Positions 1 through 7,561 of a stretch of 23,874 nucleotides of DNA are shown here, piece by piece (position 1 is the first letter of the stretch; each line of letters starts with the position of its first letter). The notes beneath the pieces are model-generated. The model did no database searches. It was not told where the DNA came from and saw only the letters and a list, made by a program, of their open reading frames with translations. Both the position numbers and the translations under genes were made by a program. The DNA lies in assembly GCA_915275065.1 (NCBI GenBank), contig CAJZGD010000006.1:1-23874 (forward strand). Reading direction: 5' to 3'. Source of the stretch: an uncultured Corynebacterium sp. (lineage in GTDB: Bacteria; Actinomycetota; Actinomycetes; Mycobacteriales; Mycobacteriaceae).

Positions 1-240
1 CGCCGGCAGGTGTGCGAACTCAGCGGCGGCGAGCAGCAGCGGGTCGCCATCGCCCGACTCCTTGTGCGGCCGCCCAAGGTAGTGCTCGCCGACGAACCCA
101 CCGGCGCGCTCGATCACGACAACTCCCTGCGGGTTATTGCTCACCTGCGCGACCTTGCCGACGGCGGCGCAAGCGTGGTCGTGGCCACCCACTCTGACCT
201 CGTGGCCGACTCCGCCGACCAACACATTAAGGTCGCATGA
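1..240 (+). CDS. ABC transporter ATP-binding protein, 3' end only (MacB/LolD-like)
   Basis: The open frame enters from the left edge, so the first codons, the Walker A motif and the Q-loop are outside the window; 79 codons remain. Visible are the ABC signature (LSGGEQQRVAIARLL), Walker B followed by the D-loop (VVLADEPTGALD) and the H-loop histidine in VVVATHSD. The wording DEPTGALD is typical of the MacB/LolD/FtsE class, which energises export or extraction of lipoproteins, peptides or drugs through an FtsX-like permease. No permease follows: the stop is 16 nt from the convergent end of the lipoprotein gene, so any partner must lie upstream of the window. The assignment to an ABC ATPase is certain; the substrate cannot be told from this fragment. 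Confidence 0.93.
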   Translation, partial: RRQVCELSGGEQQRVAIARLLVRPPKVVLADEPTGALDHDNSLRVIAHLRDLADGGASVVVATHSDLVADSADQHIKVA

Positions 241-256
241 CACCATATCGGTGCGA

Positions 257-1033
257 CTACTGCCGGGGCGAGGACGGCACCGGCTGCTGGCCCTGTCCCT
301 GTTGCCCTTGCTGGCCCTGCGTACCCGCGGAATTCGGTACGGCGACAGCGGGTTCACCTGCGGACACAGCCTCGCTAGTGGATGCCGGCTTCTCCGGCAG
401 GTTCATGTCATTATTCTTCCCATCGTGGCATTGCGACACCGAATTCGGCGACCGCATCACCACATAGGATTGGTCACCAAAATACCGGGCAAGCTTCGCA
501 TTCAAAGCGATCTCCACCCACTCCTTCTTCACCGAAGCAATCTGCGGCTCTAGCCATTCCCGCTGGTCATCGCGCCGGGTATTTCCCTCCCCGTGGCTGA
601 CCGCCACCACCTTTGTGCCAATGAGGGTGATGGTAATGAAATACTCCTGCTTGGCAGAACTATAAATATCCACCGAAGCAGACTGGTTATCCGCCAGGTC
701 ACCCCGGTAATGAATGACAGCGCGCACACCATTCTCGGTGGTTGACAACGCCGCGCCGTCGACAAGCGGCAAATCGGCATTGGTGGCGGCAGAGGCGGGT
801 TGCGACTTCCTACTGTCGTCACGTTTTGCCTGGTAGGTGCAGGTTCGGTATAAACCAGGAACGCTTGCTGGGTTGCGGGACTCGCTAGGCGTGTCGATGA
901 TCTCCCTATTGCTTTGGGGGCTGCTTTGCGGCTGAACCTGCCGCGTTGCCTGCTCCTGTTTTTCTCGGCCCCCGGTTGTGCTGCATCCGGTGATCAGTAG
1001 CGCCGCAACGAATATTGCAAGCAATCGTTTCAT
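257..1033 (-). CDS. Secreted lipoprotein, paralogue of the one at 15300-15968 (lipoprotein 1)
   Basis: A 258-residue protein starts MKRLLAIFVAALLITGC, a signal peptide with a lipobox and the lipidated cysteine at residue 17, so it should be anchored on the outer face of the cytoplasmic membrane. I use the ATG at 1031-1033 because GAGGAG lies 5 nt ahead of it; an in-frame GTG at 1037-1039 overlaps that Shine-Dalgarno sequence. The mature part has a CTY near the start of the folded region, the block EYFITITLIGTKVVAVSHGEG and a final SQC, all also present in the lipoprotein at 15300-15968. The two shared cysteines may form a disulfide (inference). It ends in a Gln/Gly/Pro-rich tail missing from the paralogue. 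I do not recognise a named family. It is convergent with the ABC gene, and its upstream side faces hairpin array 1. Confidence 0.85.
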   Translation of the reverse strand: MKRLLAIFVAALLITGCSTTGGREKQEQATRQVQPQSSPQSNREIIDTPSESRNPASVPGLYRTCTYQAKRDDSRKSQPASAATNADLPLVDGAALSTTENGVRAVIHYRGDLADNQSASVDIYSSAKQEYFITITLIGTKVVAVSHGEGNTRRDDQREWLEPQIASVKKEWVEIALNAKLARYFGDQSYVVMRSPNSVSQCHDGKNNDMNLPEKPASTSEAVSAGEPAVAVPNSAGTQGQQGQQGQGQQPVPSSPRQ

Positions 1034-1687
1034 GGCCACTCCTCTCTTGCTTTTCGACGTTTCTCCTGGTTGAAAGCCTTATTCATTATTATGACACCCA
1101 AGGAACCCTCGAATGCTGTCCAACACGGCCCACAGGCCTCACGAACTTCACGAACCTGTGCGATTAATGTGGGCGGCATTCGGCGGTATCAATGGTTCTT
1201 CTGGCGTGGTGCCAGAGTCCCATATTTATTGATTATGCTTATTGTATCTCTGATATTTGAAGGGGATACTTTTGTTGGTATTATTTTCGCTGTTGAGGGG
1301 ACATGGTGAATTAAAATCGACCATGCTGGTTCAAGCCAATATGGGGAAATGGTCGAAAATATGAGTTTTCCGCAATAATCCTCTCATTACCTAATTCCTT
1401 TATGAAAATGATCCGTAGCTTTATTCTATGACACTCGCTCACTCATTAGGGGAGCGGGGGAGGCTAGCGGTAATATGGCTGCACAGTTTCTAAGCTAAAG
1501 ATCGGGTTGACACCCCAGCGTTCAGGGTGCTGAGGATGGGCGTGGTTGTTGTTTCCCGGGAGTGTGGCAGCATATTCGATAAGCTTGGATTTCGGCCAAT
1601 AGTACTTCAAATTGGCCTGTGTCACAAAGGTTTTCGGGCAGAATATGGGGTTCGGCTCCGTGTGAGCCACATGGGCTTGGCAAATTG
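1034..1687. other. Intergenic stretch between lipoprotein 1 and the intact hairpins of array 1
   Basis: No convincing gene is present. A copy of the recurrent 12-mer (GCTTTTCGACGT) lies at 1049-1060, just upstream of the lipoprotein 1 ribosome binding site. From about 1300 to 1440 the sequence is AT-rich. From 1478 there are decayed single arms of the hairpin family (TTTCTAAGCT at 1487-1496, ATAAGCTTGGATTTC at 1579-1593) without clear partner arms. The lipoprotein 1 promoter must lie here on the minus strand, but I cannot place it. Confidence 0.5.
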
Positions 1688-2930
1688 TGCTGCACAGTTT
1701 CTAAGCTTGGATTCCCCTTGCGGGTGGGGGAGCATCTGGGGTTTTGGTGCGTTCCTGGTGCCCTGAGAATGGAAACCATGCTTAGGAAATGTGCTGTGTC
1801 GTGCTGGGGAGTTTGGTGTGGGAGATGTGGTGGGCCACTAGGCTGGTGGATCGGTTTTCTGGGGTTGAGCTGCGTGTTTGCTTTAGCTGGGGTTCTGGTT
1901 TGTGGTGGGTGTGTTTCCTGGGGCTTATGGTTTGGCCGGATGCGGAATCCTAGCTAAAGCGGGGTTGGTGCCAGGCCGGGATCTGGCTGCATATCTTCTA
2001 AGCTTGGTTTCTGTTTGGTGTGCCTTGTTGTTCCAGGGGGAATGTTGGCCTGAAATGAGAGTCCAAGCTTAGAACAAATGCTGTCGTGGGTGGGGTGAAG
2101 GGTATCGGGTGTGCTGAGCTTGGGTTCCGGGTTTTAGTGCTCTAAATGCATGCTCTTTGGAGTGGAACCCGAGCTTAGAAGATGTGTGGTAAGGGTCGTG
2201 GAGGGTTTGGGCGGTACTGTCGGTTTCCTAGGTTGTGCTGCGTGTTTGCTTTAGCTGGGGTTCTGGTTTTTGGGAGTTTTCTTCCTTGGGAAATTGGTGT
2301 GGTTGGTTGGAACCCCAGCTAAAGCAAAAGCCCTGCTTGTTAGGCTGCGTATCTTCTAAGCTTGGTTTCTGGTTTATGGTGGATGTGCTTCCTTGGTGTA
2401 TGTCTTGGCTGGATGTGGAAGTCGAGTTTAGAAGATGTGTGGTAATGGGTAGGCAGGTTTTCCTGGTTGGGTTGCGTGTTTGCTTTAGCTTGGTTTCTGC
2501 GTGTAGGAGGTCTGAATCTGCCTGTTGGGTGTGGAACCCCAGCTAAAGCAAAACCGGAGCTAGACCAAGGGTTCGGTCGGGCTCTGGCTGCATGTGTTCT
2601 AAGCTTGGTTTCTGTTTGGTGTGTCTTGTTGTCCCAAGGTGAATGTTGGCCTGAAATTGAAACCCGAGCTTAGAAGATGTGCGGCAAGGGTTGTGGGGAG
2701 ATTAGGGCGGTTGCCCGGTTTCCTAGGTTGAGCTGCGTGTTTGCTTTAGCTGGGGTTCCGGTTTTTGGGAGTTTTCTTCCTGGGTAAACCGGGGCGGCCA
2801 AACAGAACCCAAGCTAAAGCAAAAGCCCTGCTTGGCGGGCTGCAAGAGCGCTAAGCTTGGGTTCCATGTCTAGGACTAGGGGTGGGGGATTGGAGTGCTG
2901 CCGGGTGGAACCCTAGCTCAAGTGCGTGCG
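1688..2930. repeat. Hairpin array 1: ten imperfect inverted repeats of alternating arm types A and B
   Basis: Approximate hairpins: 1688-1795 (B), 1870-1964 (A), 1985-2083 (B), 2112-2188 (B-like), 2239-2335 (A), 2343-2440 (B), 2470-2556 (A), 2586-2682 (B), 2733-2830 (A), 2839-2930 (C). Type A has the left arm TTTGCTTTAGCTGGGGTTC and right arm GAACCCCAGCTAAAGCAAA; type B has CTTCTAAGCTTGGTTTC and GAAACCCGAGCTTAGAAG. Most are preceded by GGCTGC or GCTGCGTG. Loops are roughly 35-65 nt and G/T-rich on the plus strand. Spacers are also repeated: the segment from GGTTTCCTAGGTTG through the A hairpin to AAAGCCCTGCTTG occurs near 2221 and again near 2718, so larger units of about 230-260 bp have duplicated. 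Open frames crossing the array are Gly/Trp/Cys-rich and not credible proteins. Confidence 0.9.
2245..2328. repeat. Best-preserved type A hairpin of array 1 (19-bp perfect stem)
   Basis: The left arm at 2245-2263 (TTTGCTTTAGCTGGGGTTC) is exactly complementary to the right arm at 2310-2328, with 46 nt between them. There is no T-run after the stem and the loop is far longer than in an intrinsic terminator. It serves as the reference copy for the type A family. Confidence 0.93.
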
Positions 2931-2994
2931 GCAGGGTCGGGCCTGGGCTCAAACTCAGGCCTGGGAGTTAGCAAGATGAGGCGGGCAAAATAAT

Positions 2995-3026
2995 CCCTCC
3001 AAGTGGTCTGGGTGCCACCGGGAGGG
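2995..3026 (-). terminator. Rho-independent-like terminator of the metallopeptidase operon
   Basis: CCCTCC (2995-3000) pairs with GGAGGG (3021-3026), and GTGG (3003-3006) with CCAC (3015-3018). On the minus strand the stem is followed by ATTATTTTG, a U-rich tract. It sits just beyond the 3' end of the metallopeptidase gene, as expected for the end of the three-gene minus-strand operon. Confidence 0.6.
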
Positions 3027-3043
3027 CGTCGTAAAGCGGGGGA

Positions 3044-3397
3044 TTAGCCGTAGCCTAGGCGGTGGAGATCATCCTCATCCAAGCCAAAATAGTGGCCGAT
3101 TTCGTGCATCACCGTAATGCGCACCTGTTCTATGAGCTCATCTTCGGACCAACAATAATCCTTCAGGGCCTGGCGGTAAATCGCAATCGTGTCGGGCAGA
3201 AAACCCGTGTGGTCGAAAGTACGTTTAGGCAACGCCACCCCGGTGTACTGGCCCAAGATGTGGGGGGAGCGGGGATTATAGTCCTCGATCAGAAACACCA
3301 CGTTTTTGATGTGCTCGTGCACCTCGTCGGGAATCTGGGCGAGGGCCTGGTCGACAAGTTCCTCGAACCGCTCGTCACTGATCTCCATCATGGGCAT
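3044..3397 (-). CDS. Small zincin-type metallopeptidase family protein
   Basis: This 117-residue protein carries HEIGHYFGLDEDDL near its C-terminus (residues 98-111), an HExxH zinc motif followed by a conserved acidic segment, as in the actinobacterial 'metallopeptidase family' proteins of 115-150 residues. The substrate is unknown; no signal peptide is visible, so it is probably cytoplasmic. The start is ambiguous: ATGs occur at codons 1, 3 and 4, and AGAGGTG is too close to the first, so codon 3 or 4 (near 3388-3391) fits spacing better. It lies 6 nt downstream of the septum-formation gene. From memory, the same pair sits beside serS in M. tuberculosis (Rv3835-Rv3836), which supports a functional link between the two. 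Confidence 0.88.
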   Translation of the reverse strand: MPMMEISDERFEELVDQALAQIPDEVHEHIKNVVFLIEDYNPRSPHILGQYTGVALPKRTFDHTGFLPDTIAIYRQALKDYCWSEDELIEQVRITVMHEIGHYFGLDEDDLHRLGYG

Positions 3398-3403
3398 TCA
3401 CCT

Positions 3404-4426
3404 CTACTGGGGTTTCGGCTGCACGGACTGAAGCGCCTCGGGGTTCACAATGGGGGCACGATCCGGGCGCTCCGCGGGCGGCTGCCCATTGATCGTAAAC
3501 TGGCCCTTCGCCGAACCAGCCAACGTGCCCAGGTGGCCGTTGTCGTTAAACATGAGGGAACAGTTCACGCTGTGCGAACCGCGATCCCACGAATTCGCCG
3601 GAATCGTCGCCCACAGCGGCTGCAACGTGGACTTATAGAGTTGGTCGTCGCCACCAATGTAATCCTTCGCCGCCTGGGTGCACACCGTGCGCAGGTGATT
3701 ATCCTGGTCCTCAATCGACGGGGTGTGATTGGGGAACACCTGCAACAAATCCACGATCTGGGTGACCTCCAACTGGTGGGGTTGTGTGCAATCAATCTGC
3801 TTTTCGGAGTTTGCGCCATCCACGGCCACGCACTCGCCCACCCCGAAAATTCGGGCCTGATCTTGCTGCGCCACCTTGCCGTTGGTAGTAATCACCTTGC
3901 CTGCCTCATCCGTGGCCTGAATGCCACACAACAAGGTGCGGTCACCCGCATTCCAGGCGGCCTGCGGCGGCAAAATTGACGCCACCGAATACCGCCCCAA
4001 TGGGTCGAACGTGCCCCCCAAATACTTCATCGTTGGGTCCATGCACAATTCTTCGCGCAATTGGGCCTGCCGGGTCGTATTTGGCATCGCGGCTTTCGCC
4101 CCAAACTCGGAGCTGGGGTAGGTGGATAAATCTTCCCGGGAGGAAACCTCAAACCGGTGGGGACCGCCGCAGTCCGTTTGTTCGAAAGCCGTAATGGTGG
4201 TGCCGCTGTCCTGCCAGGTAAGACAAGATCCAGCATCCGCAGAAGTGAAGGATGCTACACCTGGTTTCGTGGATTTGCCGTCATCGGCCTTACTGGCGTG
4301 TGTGGTCTTCCCGTCACTATTTTTTGTGGGGGACATCAGGTAGTAGCCTCCGAACGCCGCAGCGGCTGCTAATACTGCCACAATGAGAATGCGAAGTACA
4401 TCCGTGGTACGCCAAGTTTTTTTCAT
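3404..4426 (-). CDS. Septum-formation-family membrane protein
   Basis: The 340-residue protein has a short basic N-terminus and one membrane segment (about residues 10-30, ILIVAVLAAAAAFGGYYLM). The rest should be extracytoplasmic, with paired cysteines in DAGSCLTW, QTDCGGPH, GECVAV and KQIDCTQPHQLEV. The C-x-x-x-H-x-x-E/V arrangement repeated twice (CGGPHRFEV and CTQPHQLEV) is typical of the septum-formation domain of Actinobacteria. A good ribosome binding site (AGAAGGA) precedes the ATG. It starts 10 nt after the GntR gene and ends 6 nt before the metallopeptidase, so the three form an operon. Position and family match Rv3835 of M. tuberculosis, also next to serS. The name rests on the domain; a direct role in division is not shown here. 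Confidence 0.8.
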   Translation of the reverse strand: MKKTWRTTDVLRILIVAVLAAAAAFGGYYLMSPTKNSDGKTTHASKADDGKSTKPGVASFTSADAGSCLTWQDSGTTITAFEQTDCGGPHRFEVSSREDLSTYPSSEFGAKAAMPNTTRQAQLREELCMDPTMKYLGGTFDPLGRYSVASILPPQAAWNAGDRTLLCGIQATDEAGKVITTNGKVAQQDQARIFGVGECVAVDGANSEKQIDCTQPHQLEVTQIVDLLQVFPNHTPSIEDQDNHLRTVCTQAAKDYIGGDDQLYKSTLQPLWATIPANSWDRGSHSVNCSLMFNDNGHLGTLAGSAKGQFTINGQPPAERPDRAPIVNPEALQSVQPKPQ

Positions 4427-4436
4427 AGTCCTTCTA

Positions 4437-5186
4437 TTATGCTTTAGTAATCAGCGTGTGCAAAGCATAACGGTCGGTACGATACAGCGAGGAGCACCAT
4501 TCGATGGGTTTCAGATTCGACCGGGAGAACCGCACCACCTTCAGGAGGGGGGTTCCCTTATCCACTTGCAGGAATTCTGAATCATCGCTGCCCGCTGCAA
4601 TAGCGCTCACAATTTGTTCGGCGTCAGTGATAGGTACGTGATATTGGGCATCCAAAATGGCGTACACGGACTTGTACACGTCATTTTCCAGCAGGTCGGG
4701 GGCGAAAAGCGAGTTATACCAACCGTCATCAATGGAGAATGGTTTCCCATTGCCCAGCCGGAGGCGTCGTAGATGCGTGTGCGGCTTGGTCAGCGGCGAA
4801 TTGAAGAAAATCCGAATTTCTTCCGGGGCCGTCGTCCATGCCGAGAGCAAAATCTTTGATGAGGAGGTAATGTTTTGCGCCGCCATCTCGTCGGAAAAGC
4901 TGGCGAGATGCACCCGCGCCACCAGCGGTGAATGCGCAACGAACGTTCCCTTGCCGCGGGCACGCCGCAGCTTACCGCTGGCCACAAGGTCGCCAATCGC
5001 CCGGCGTACGGTGATACGAGAAACACCATATTGTTCCTCTAGCACTCGCTCGCCCGGCAACATGTCACCCGGGTTTAAGTAGTTAAGGCATACGTCTTCG
5101 AGGATCTCCCTGAGTTGTTGGTGTTTTGGAGCGTCACTCTCATCAGTCAGGGTCCTGATGGGTAGCTCCACAGGAGGATCAGTCAT
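4437..5186 (-). CDS. farR: GntR-family (HutC subfamily) transcriptional regulator, FarR-like
   Basis: The 249-residue protein has an N-terminal winged helix-turn-helix (about 20-83; LPGERVLEEQYGVSRITVRRAIGDL with the wing GKLRRARGKGTFV) and a C-terminal UTRA ligand-binding domain (about 105-245; typical sub-motifs HLRRLRLGNGKPFSIDDGWY and TPLLKVVRFSR). That makes it a HutC-type GntR repressor responding to a small molecule. It is divergent from serS, as farR is in C. glutamicum, where FarR has been linked to amino-acid metabolism; I use the symbol on family plus position, not on alignment. A TAGTAT -10 element at 5193-5198 (minus) lies 6 nt before the ATG, suggesting a leaderless mRNA. It heads the operon with the septum-formation and metallopeptidase genes. 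Confidence 0.82.
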   Translation of the reverse strand: MTDPPVELPIRTLTDESDAPKHQQLREILEDVCLNYLNPGDMLPGERVLEEQYGVSRITVRRAIGDLVASGKLRRARGKGTFVAHSPLVARVHLASFSDEMAAQNITSSSKILLSAWTTAPEEIRIFFNSPLTKPHTHLRRLRLGNGKPFSIDDGWYNSLFAPDLLENDVYKSVYAILDAQYHVPITDAEQIVSAIAAGSDDSEFLQVDKGTPLLKVVRFSRSNLKPIEWCSSLYRTDRYALHTLITKA

Positions 5187-5361
5187 ACCCTAATACTACT
5201 CCTAGCGGTCATAACCAGTACAGGACCACCATAATTATGGGGTTACTTTTTGTTCATTTCTTTCCCCCCATAAGGTCGTTTCTGGGTCTATGCTACAACA
5301 CCTTTACAACGACTTTACAACAAGTTCCAGGGGATCATCCATAACAGATAGACTAAAATGC
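5187..5361. promoter_or_regulatory. Divergent promoter region farR / serS with palindrome and phased repeats
   Basis: The 175 bp hold a 12-bp perfect palindrome CCATAATTATGG (5229-5240), a candidate operator for the adjacent regulator. Three copies of TACAAC lie exactly 11 bp apart (5294-5299, 5305-5310, 5316-5321), the last two inside a CTTTACAACgA tandem repeat. For serS, TAGACT (5349-5354) is a -10 candidate 7 nt before the ATG; there is no Shine-Dalgarno sequence, so serS mRNA is probably leaderless. The farR -10 candidate is at 5193-5198 on the minus strand. Confidence 0.55.
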
Positions 5362-6621
5362 ATGATCGACCTGAAATTCCTCCGTGAGAATCCCGACCTT
5401 GTACGTGACTCCCAACGCACCCGCGGCGCTAACCCCGTTTTGGTGGACCAGCTCATTGCTGCCGACGAATCTCGGCGCGCCGCCATCAAAGCTGCCGACG
5501 AACTCAAGGCTGAGCAGAACGCCTTTGGTAAGAAAATCGGCCAGGCTGCACCTGAGGATCGGCCGGCGCTGCTCGCTGGCGCAAATGAACTAAAGGCGAA
5601 GGTCAAGGCTGCGGAAGACGCGCGGAAAGAAGCCGAGGCGGCTGTGGCTGATCTGCAGATGCGGATCGACAATATTGTTGAGGGGGCGCCGGCCGGTGGC
5701 GAAGATGACTTCGTTGTTCTCGAACATGTGGGCGAACCGCGTAATTTTGACTTCACGCCTAAGGATCATTTGGATCTAGGAATCTCGCTCGGTCTCATCG
5801 ATATGGATCGGGGTGCGAAGGTGTCCGGCGCCAGGTTTTACTATCTCACCGGCGATGGCGCGTTCCTGCAACTCGCCATGTTGACTCTTGCCGCGCAGAA
5901 GGCTCGGGCTGCCGGATTCACACTTATGATTCCCCCCGTTTTGGTGCGTCCCGAGGTTATGTCCGGTACGGGATTTTTGGGCGAACATGCGGAAGAAATC
6001 TATTATCTCGAACGAGATGACTTATATTTAGTGGGTACATCCGAGGTGGCTCTTGCTGGATATCACCAGGATGAGATCATTGATTTGAGTAATGGGCCGC
6101 GGAAGTATGCGGGGTGGTCGTCGTGTTTCCGTCGGGAGGCCGGCAGCTATGGGAAGGACACCCGCGGCATTATCCGGGTTCACCAATTTGACAAACTGGA
6201 AATGTTTGTTTACTGCAAGCCAGAGGAGGCTGCCGCTCAGCATCAGGCGTTGCTGGAGATGGAGCGTGACATGCTCTCTGCCATTGAAGTGCCCTACCGG
6301 ATTATTGATGTTGCCGGCGGTGATCTGGGATCTTCCGCCGCACGCAAGTTTGATACCGAGGCGTGGGTTCCGACCCAGAACACGTATCGGGAGTTGACGT
6401 CTACCTCGAACTGCACGACGTATCAGGCCCGCCGGCTACGTACCCGGTATCGCGATGAGGCTGGTAAAGCGCATATTGCGGCCACGCTCAATGGGACGCT
6501 CGCTACCACGCGGTGGCTTGTCGCCATTTTGGAGAATCATCAGCAGGCCGATGGGTCCGTGGTGGTGCCGGAGGCGCTGCGGCCGTTTGTGGGCAAGGAA
6601 GTGTTTGAGCCGATTCGCTAG
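5362..6621 (+). CDS. serS: Seryl-tRNA synthetase
   Basis: The class II aminoacyl-tRNA synthetase charging tRNA-Ser (and tRNA-Sec where present). I start at the ATG at 5362 (MIDLKFLRENPD), the standard SerRS N-terminus, giving 419 residues, the normal bacterial length; the open frame extends 24 codons further upstream without family character. Residues about 30-105 form the long antiparallel coiled-coil arm that reads the tRNA-Ser variable arm. The catalytic core shows the serine-binding TSE (VGTSEVALAGYH), motif 2 (CFRREAGSYGKDTRGIIRVHQF) and motif 3 (GTLATTRWLVAILENHQ). There is no ribosome binding site and a -10 element 7 nt upstream, so it is probably leaderless. It is followed after 91 nt by the acyltransferase gene. 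Confidence 0.98.
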   Translation: MIDLKFLRENPDLVRDSQRTRGANPVLVDQLIAADESRRAAIKAADELKAEQNAFGKKIGQAAPEDRPALLAGANELKAKVKAAEDARKEAEAAVADLQMRIDNIVEGAPAGGEDDFVVLEHVGEPRNFDFTPKDHLDLGISLGLIDMDRGAKVSGARFYYLTGDGAFLQLAMLTLAAQKARAAGFTLMIPPVLVRPEVMSGTGFLGEHAEEIYYLERDDLYLVGTSEVALAGYHQDEIIDLSNGPRKYAGWSSCFRREAGSYGKDTRGIIRVHQFDKLEMFVYCKPEEAAAQHQALLEMERDMLSAIEVPYRIIDVAGGDLGSSAARKFDTEAWVPTQNTYRELTSTSNCTTYQARRLRTRYRDEAGKAHIAATLNGTLATTRWLVAILENHQQADGSVVVPEALRPFVGKEVFEPIR

Positions 6622-6652
6622 GCGGCCTGGGGGTGGCAGGCGGGCGGGAGGG

Positions 6653-6664
6653 GCGTCGACAAGC
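6653..6664 (+). repeat. Recurrent 12-mer GCGTCGACAAGC (variant form)
   Basis: This intergenic copy of the 12-mer family lies between serS and the acyltransferase gene. Other copies of the same form are at 12923-12934 and 15501-15512, inside genes. See the finding on this motif. Confidence 0.6.
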
Positions 6665-6712
6665 TCGATAAGCTCCAAAAAATGCGGGTAGGAAAACTGA
6701 AGTAGAAAGATT

Positions 6713-7522
6713 GTGCGATTTATGAAGGTACGTGCGGGTTGGCAGAAGTACGGAAGTTTGTATTGGGTGCGCCCCGGGTTCCGGCCCACTGCGACGAATA
6801 AAGCCGAGAATCGGGAGATTGTCTATAACCAGATCATCATCCGATTGATTAAAACTATGCTTCGGTTTCAGGGCATCCAAATGTCGGTTGCGGGGAGCGA
6901 GAATCTTCCCGACACGGGTGGGGCGCTCTTGGCCCTGAACCATACTGGCTATTTTGATTTCATTTTCGGGGGTACGACCGCGAATCTGCATGGCCGCCGG
7001 CTGGTGCGGTTTATGGCCAAAAAAGAGGTGTTTGATGTGCCGGTGGTGGGGGCGTTGATGCGTAAAATGAAGCACATTCCCGTCGATCGGTCGGTTGGTG
7101 CTGGTGCCAGTGCGCTTGATGCGGCGGTCGCAAGTTTGCGGGCCGGTAACCTGGTGGGGATTTTCCCCGAGGCCACGATTTCCCGCAGCTTTGAGATCAA
7201 GGACATTAAGACGGGGGCGGCGCGGATTGCCAAGGAGGCGGGGGTGCCGTTGATTCCGGTGGTGTTGTGGGGCTCGCAGCGGGTGTGGACCAAGGGACAT
7301 AAGAAGCGGCTGGGCCGACATCATTTTCCCGTGTGGGTGCAGGTGGGGGAGTCGATGGCGCTCACCGGGGTGGTGGAGGACGATACCGCAAAGTTGCGGG
7401 AGACCATGAAGATCATGCTTGATAGGCTTCGTAGCGAATACGAAACTGAATATGGCCCCTTTCCCGGGGGCGAATATTGGCGGCCAGCAGCTCTTGGTGG
7501 AGGTGCCCCCGCTTTGGAGTAG
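6713..7522 (+). CDS. 1-acyl-sn-glycerol-3-phosphate acyltransferase-like protein (PlsC family)
   Basis: The 269-residue membrane-associated acyltransferase shows the PlsC motifs in order: NHTGYFDF (H77-x4-D82, the catalytic pair), the arginine block VDRSVGAG near residue 125, and FPEATISRS (about 151-159) in place of the canonical FPEGTRS, followed by VPLIPVVLWGSQR. The family transfers an acyl chain to lysophosphatidic acid or a related acceptor. In mycobacteria, PlsC paralogues sit next to the HAD protein and near the arabinogalactan locus, as here. The exact acceptor is unknown, and the A for G change in the FPEG motif could affect phosphate recognition. The start is GTG at 6713; an in-frame ATG at 6722 is an alternative, as neither has a strong ribosome binding site. 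Confidence 0.88.
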   Translation: MRFMKVRAGWQKYGSLYWVRPGFRPTATNKAENREIVYNQIIIRLIKTMLRFQGIQMSVAGSENLPDTGGALLALNHTGYFDFIFGGTTANLHGRRLVRFMAKKEVFDVPVVGALMRKMKHIPVDRSVGAGASALDAAVASLRAGNLVGIFPEATISRSFEIKDIKTGAARIAKEAGVPLIPVVLWGSQRVWTKGHKKRLGRHHFPVWVQVGESMALTGVVEDDTAKLRETMKIMLDRLRSEYETEYGPFPGGEYWRPAALGGGAPALE

Positions 7523-7540
7523 GGCTTGGGAATACCGCCC

Positions 7541-7561
7541 TAGAATAGGAAAATACTCATT
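7541..7561 (+). promoter_or_regulatory. Internal promoter -10 element ahead of the HAD gene
   Basis: TAGAAT at 7541-7546 matches the corynebacterial -10 consensus (TAnAAT) and lies 15 nt before the ATG at 7562, giving a very short leader. No clear -35 is present, as is common in this group. Confidence 0.45.

Noticed and set aside
1070..1309. 79-codon frame with a hydrophobic C-terminal half
   Set aside because: It needs a TTG start, lacks a ribosome binding site and shows no recognisable family; kept out as unsupported.
1619..2673. Open frames across array 1 (112, 103 and 68 codons)
   Set aside because: They are Gly/Trp/Cys-rich translations of hairpin arms, without ribosome binding sites or domain character.
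1688..2930. CRISPR array
   Set aside because: The repeats are paired inverted arms of two alternating types with conserved loops and spacers, unit lengths vary, and no cas gene is present.
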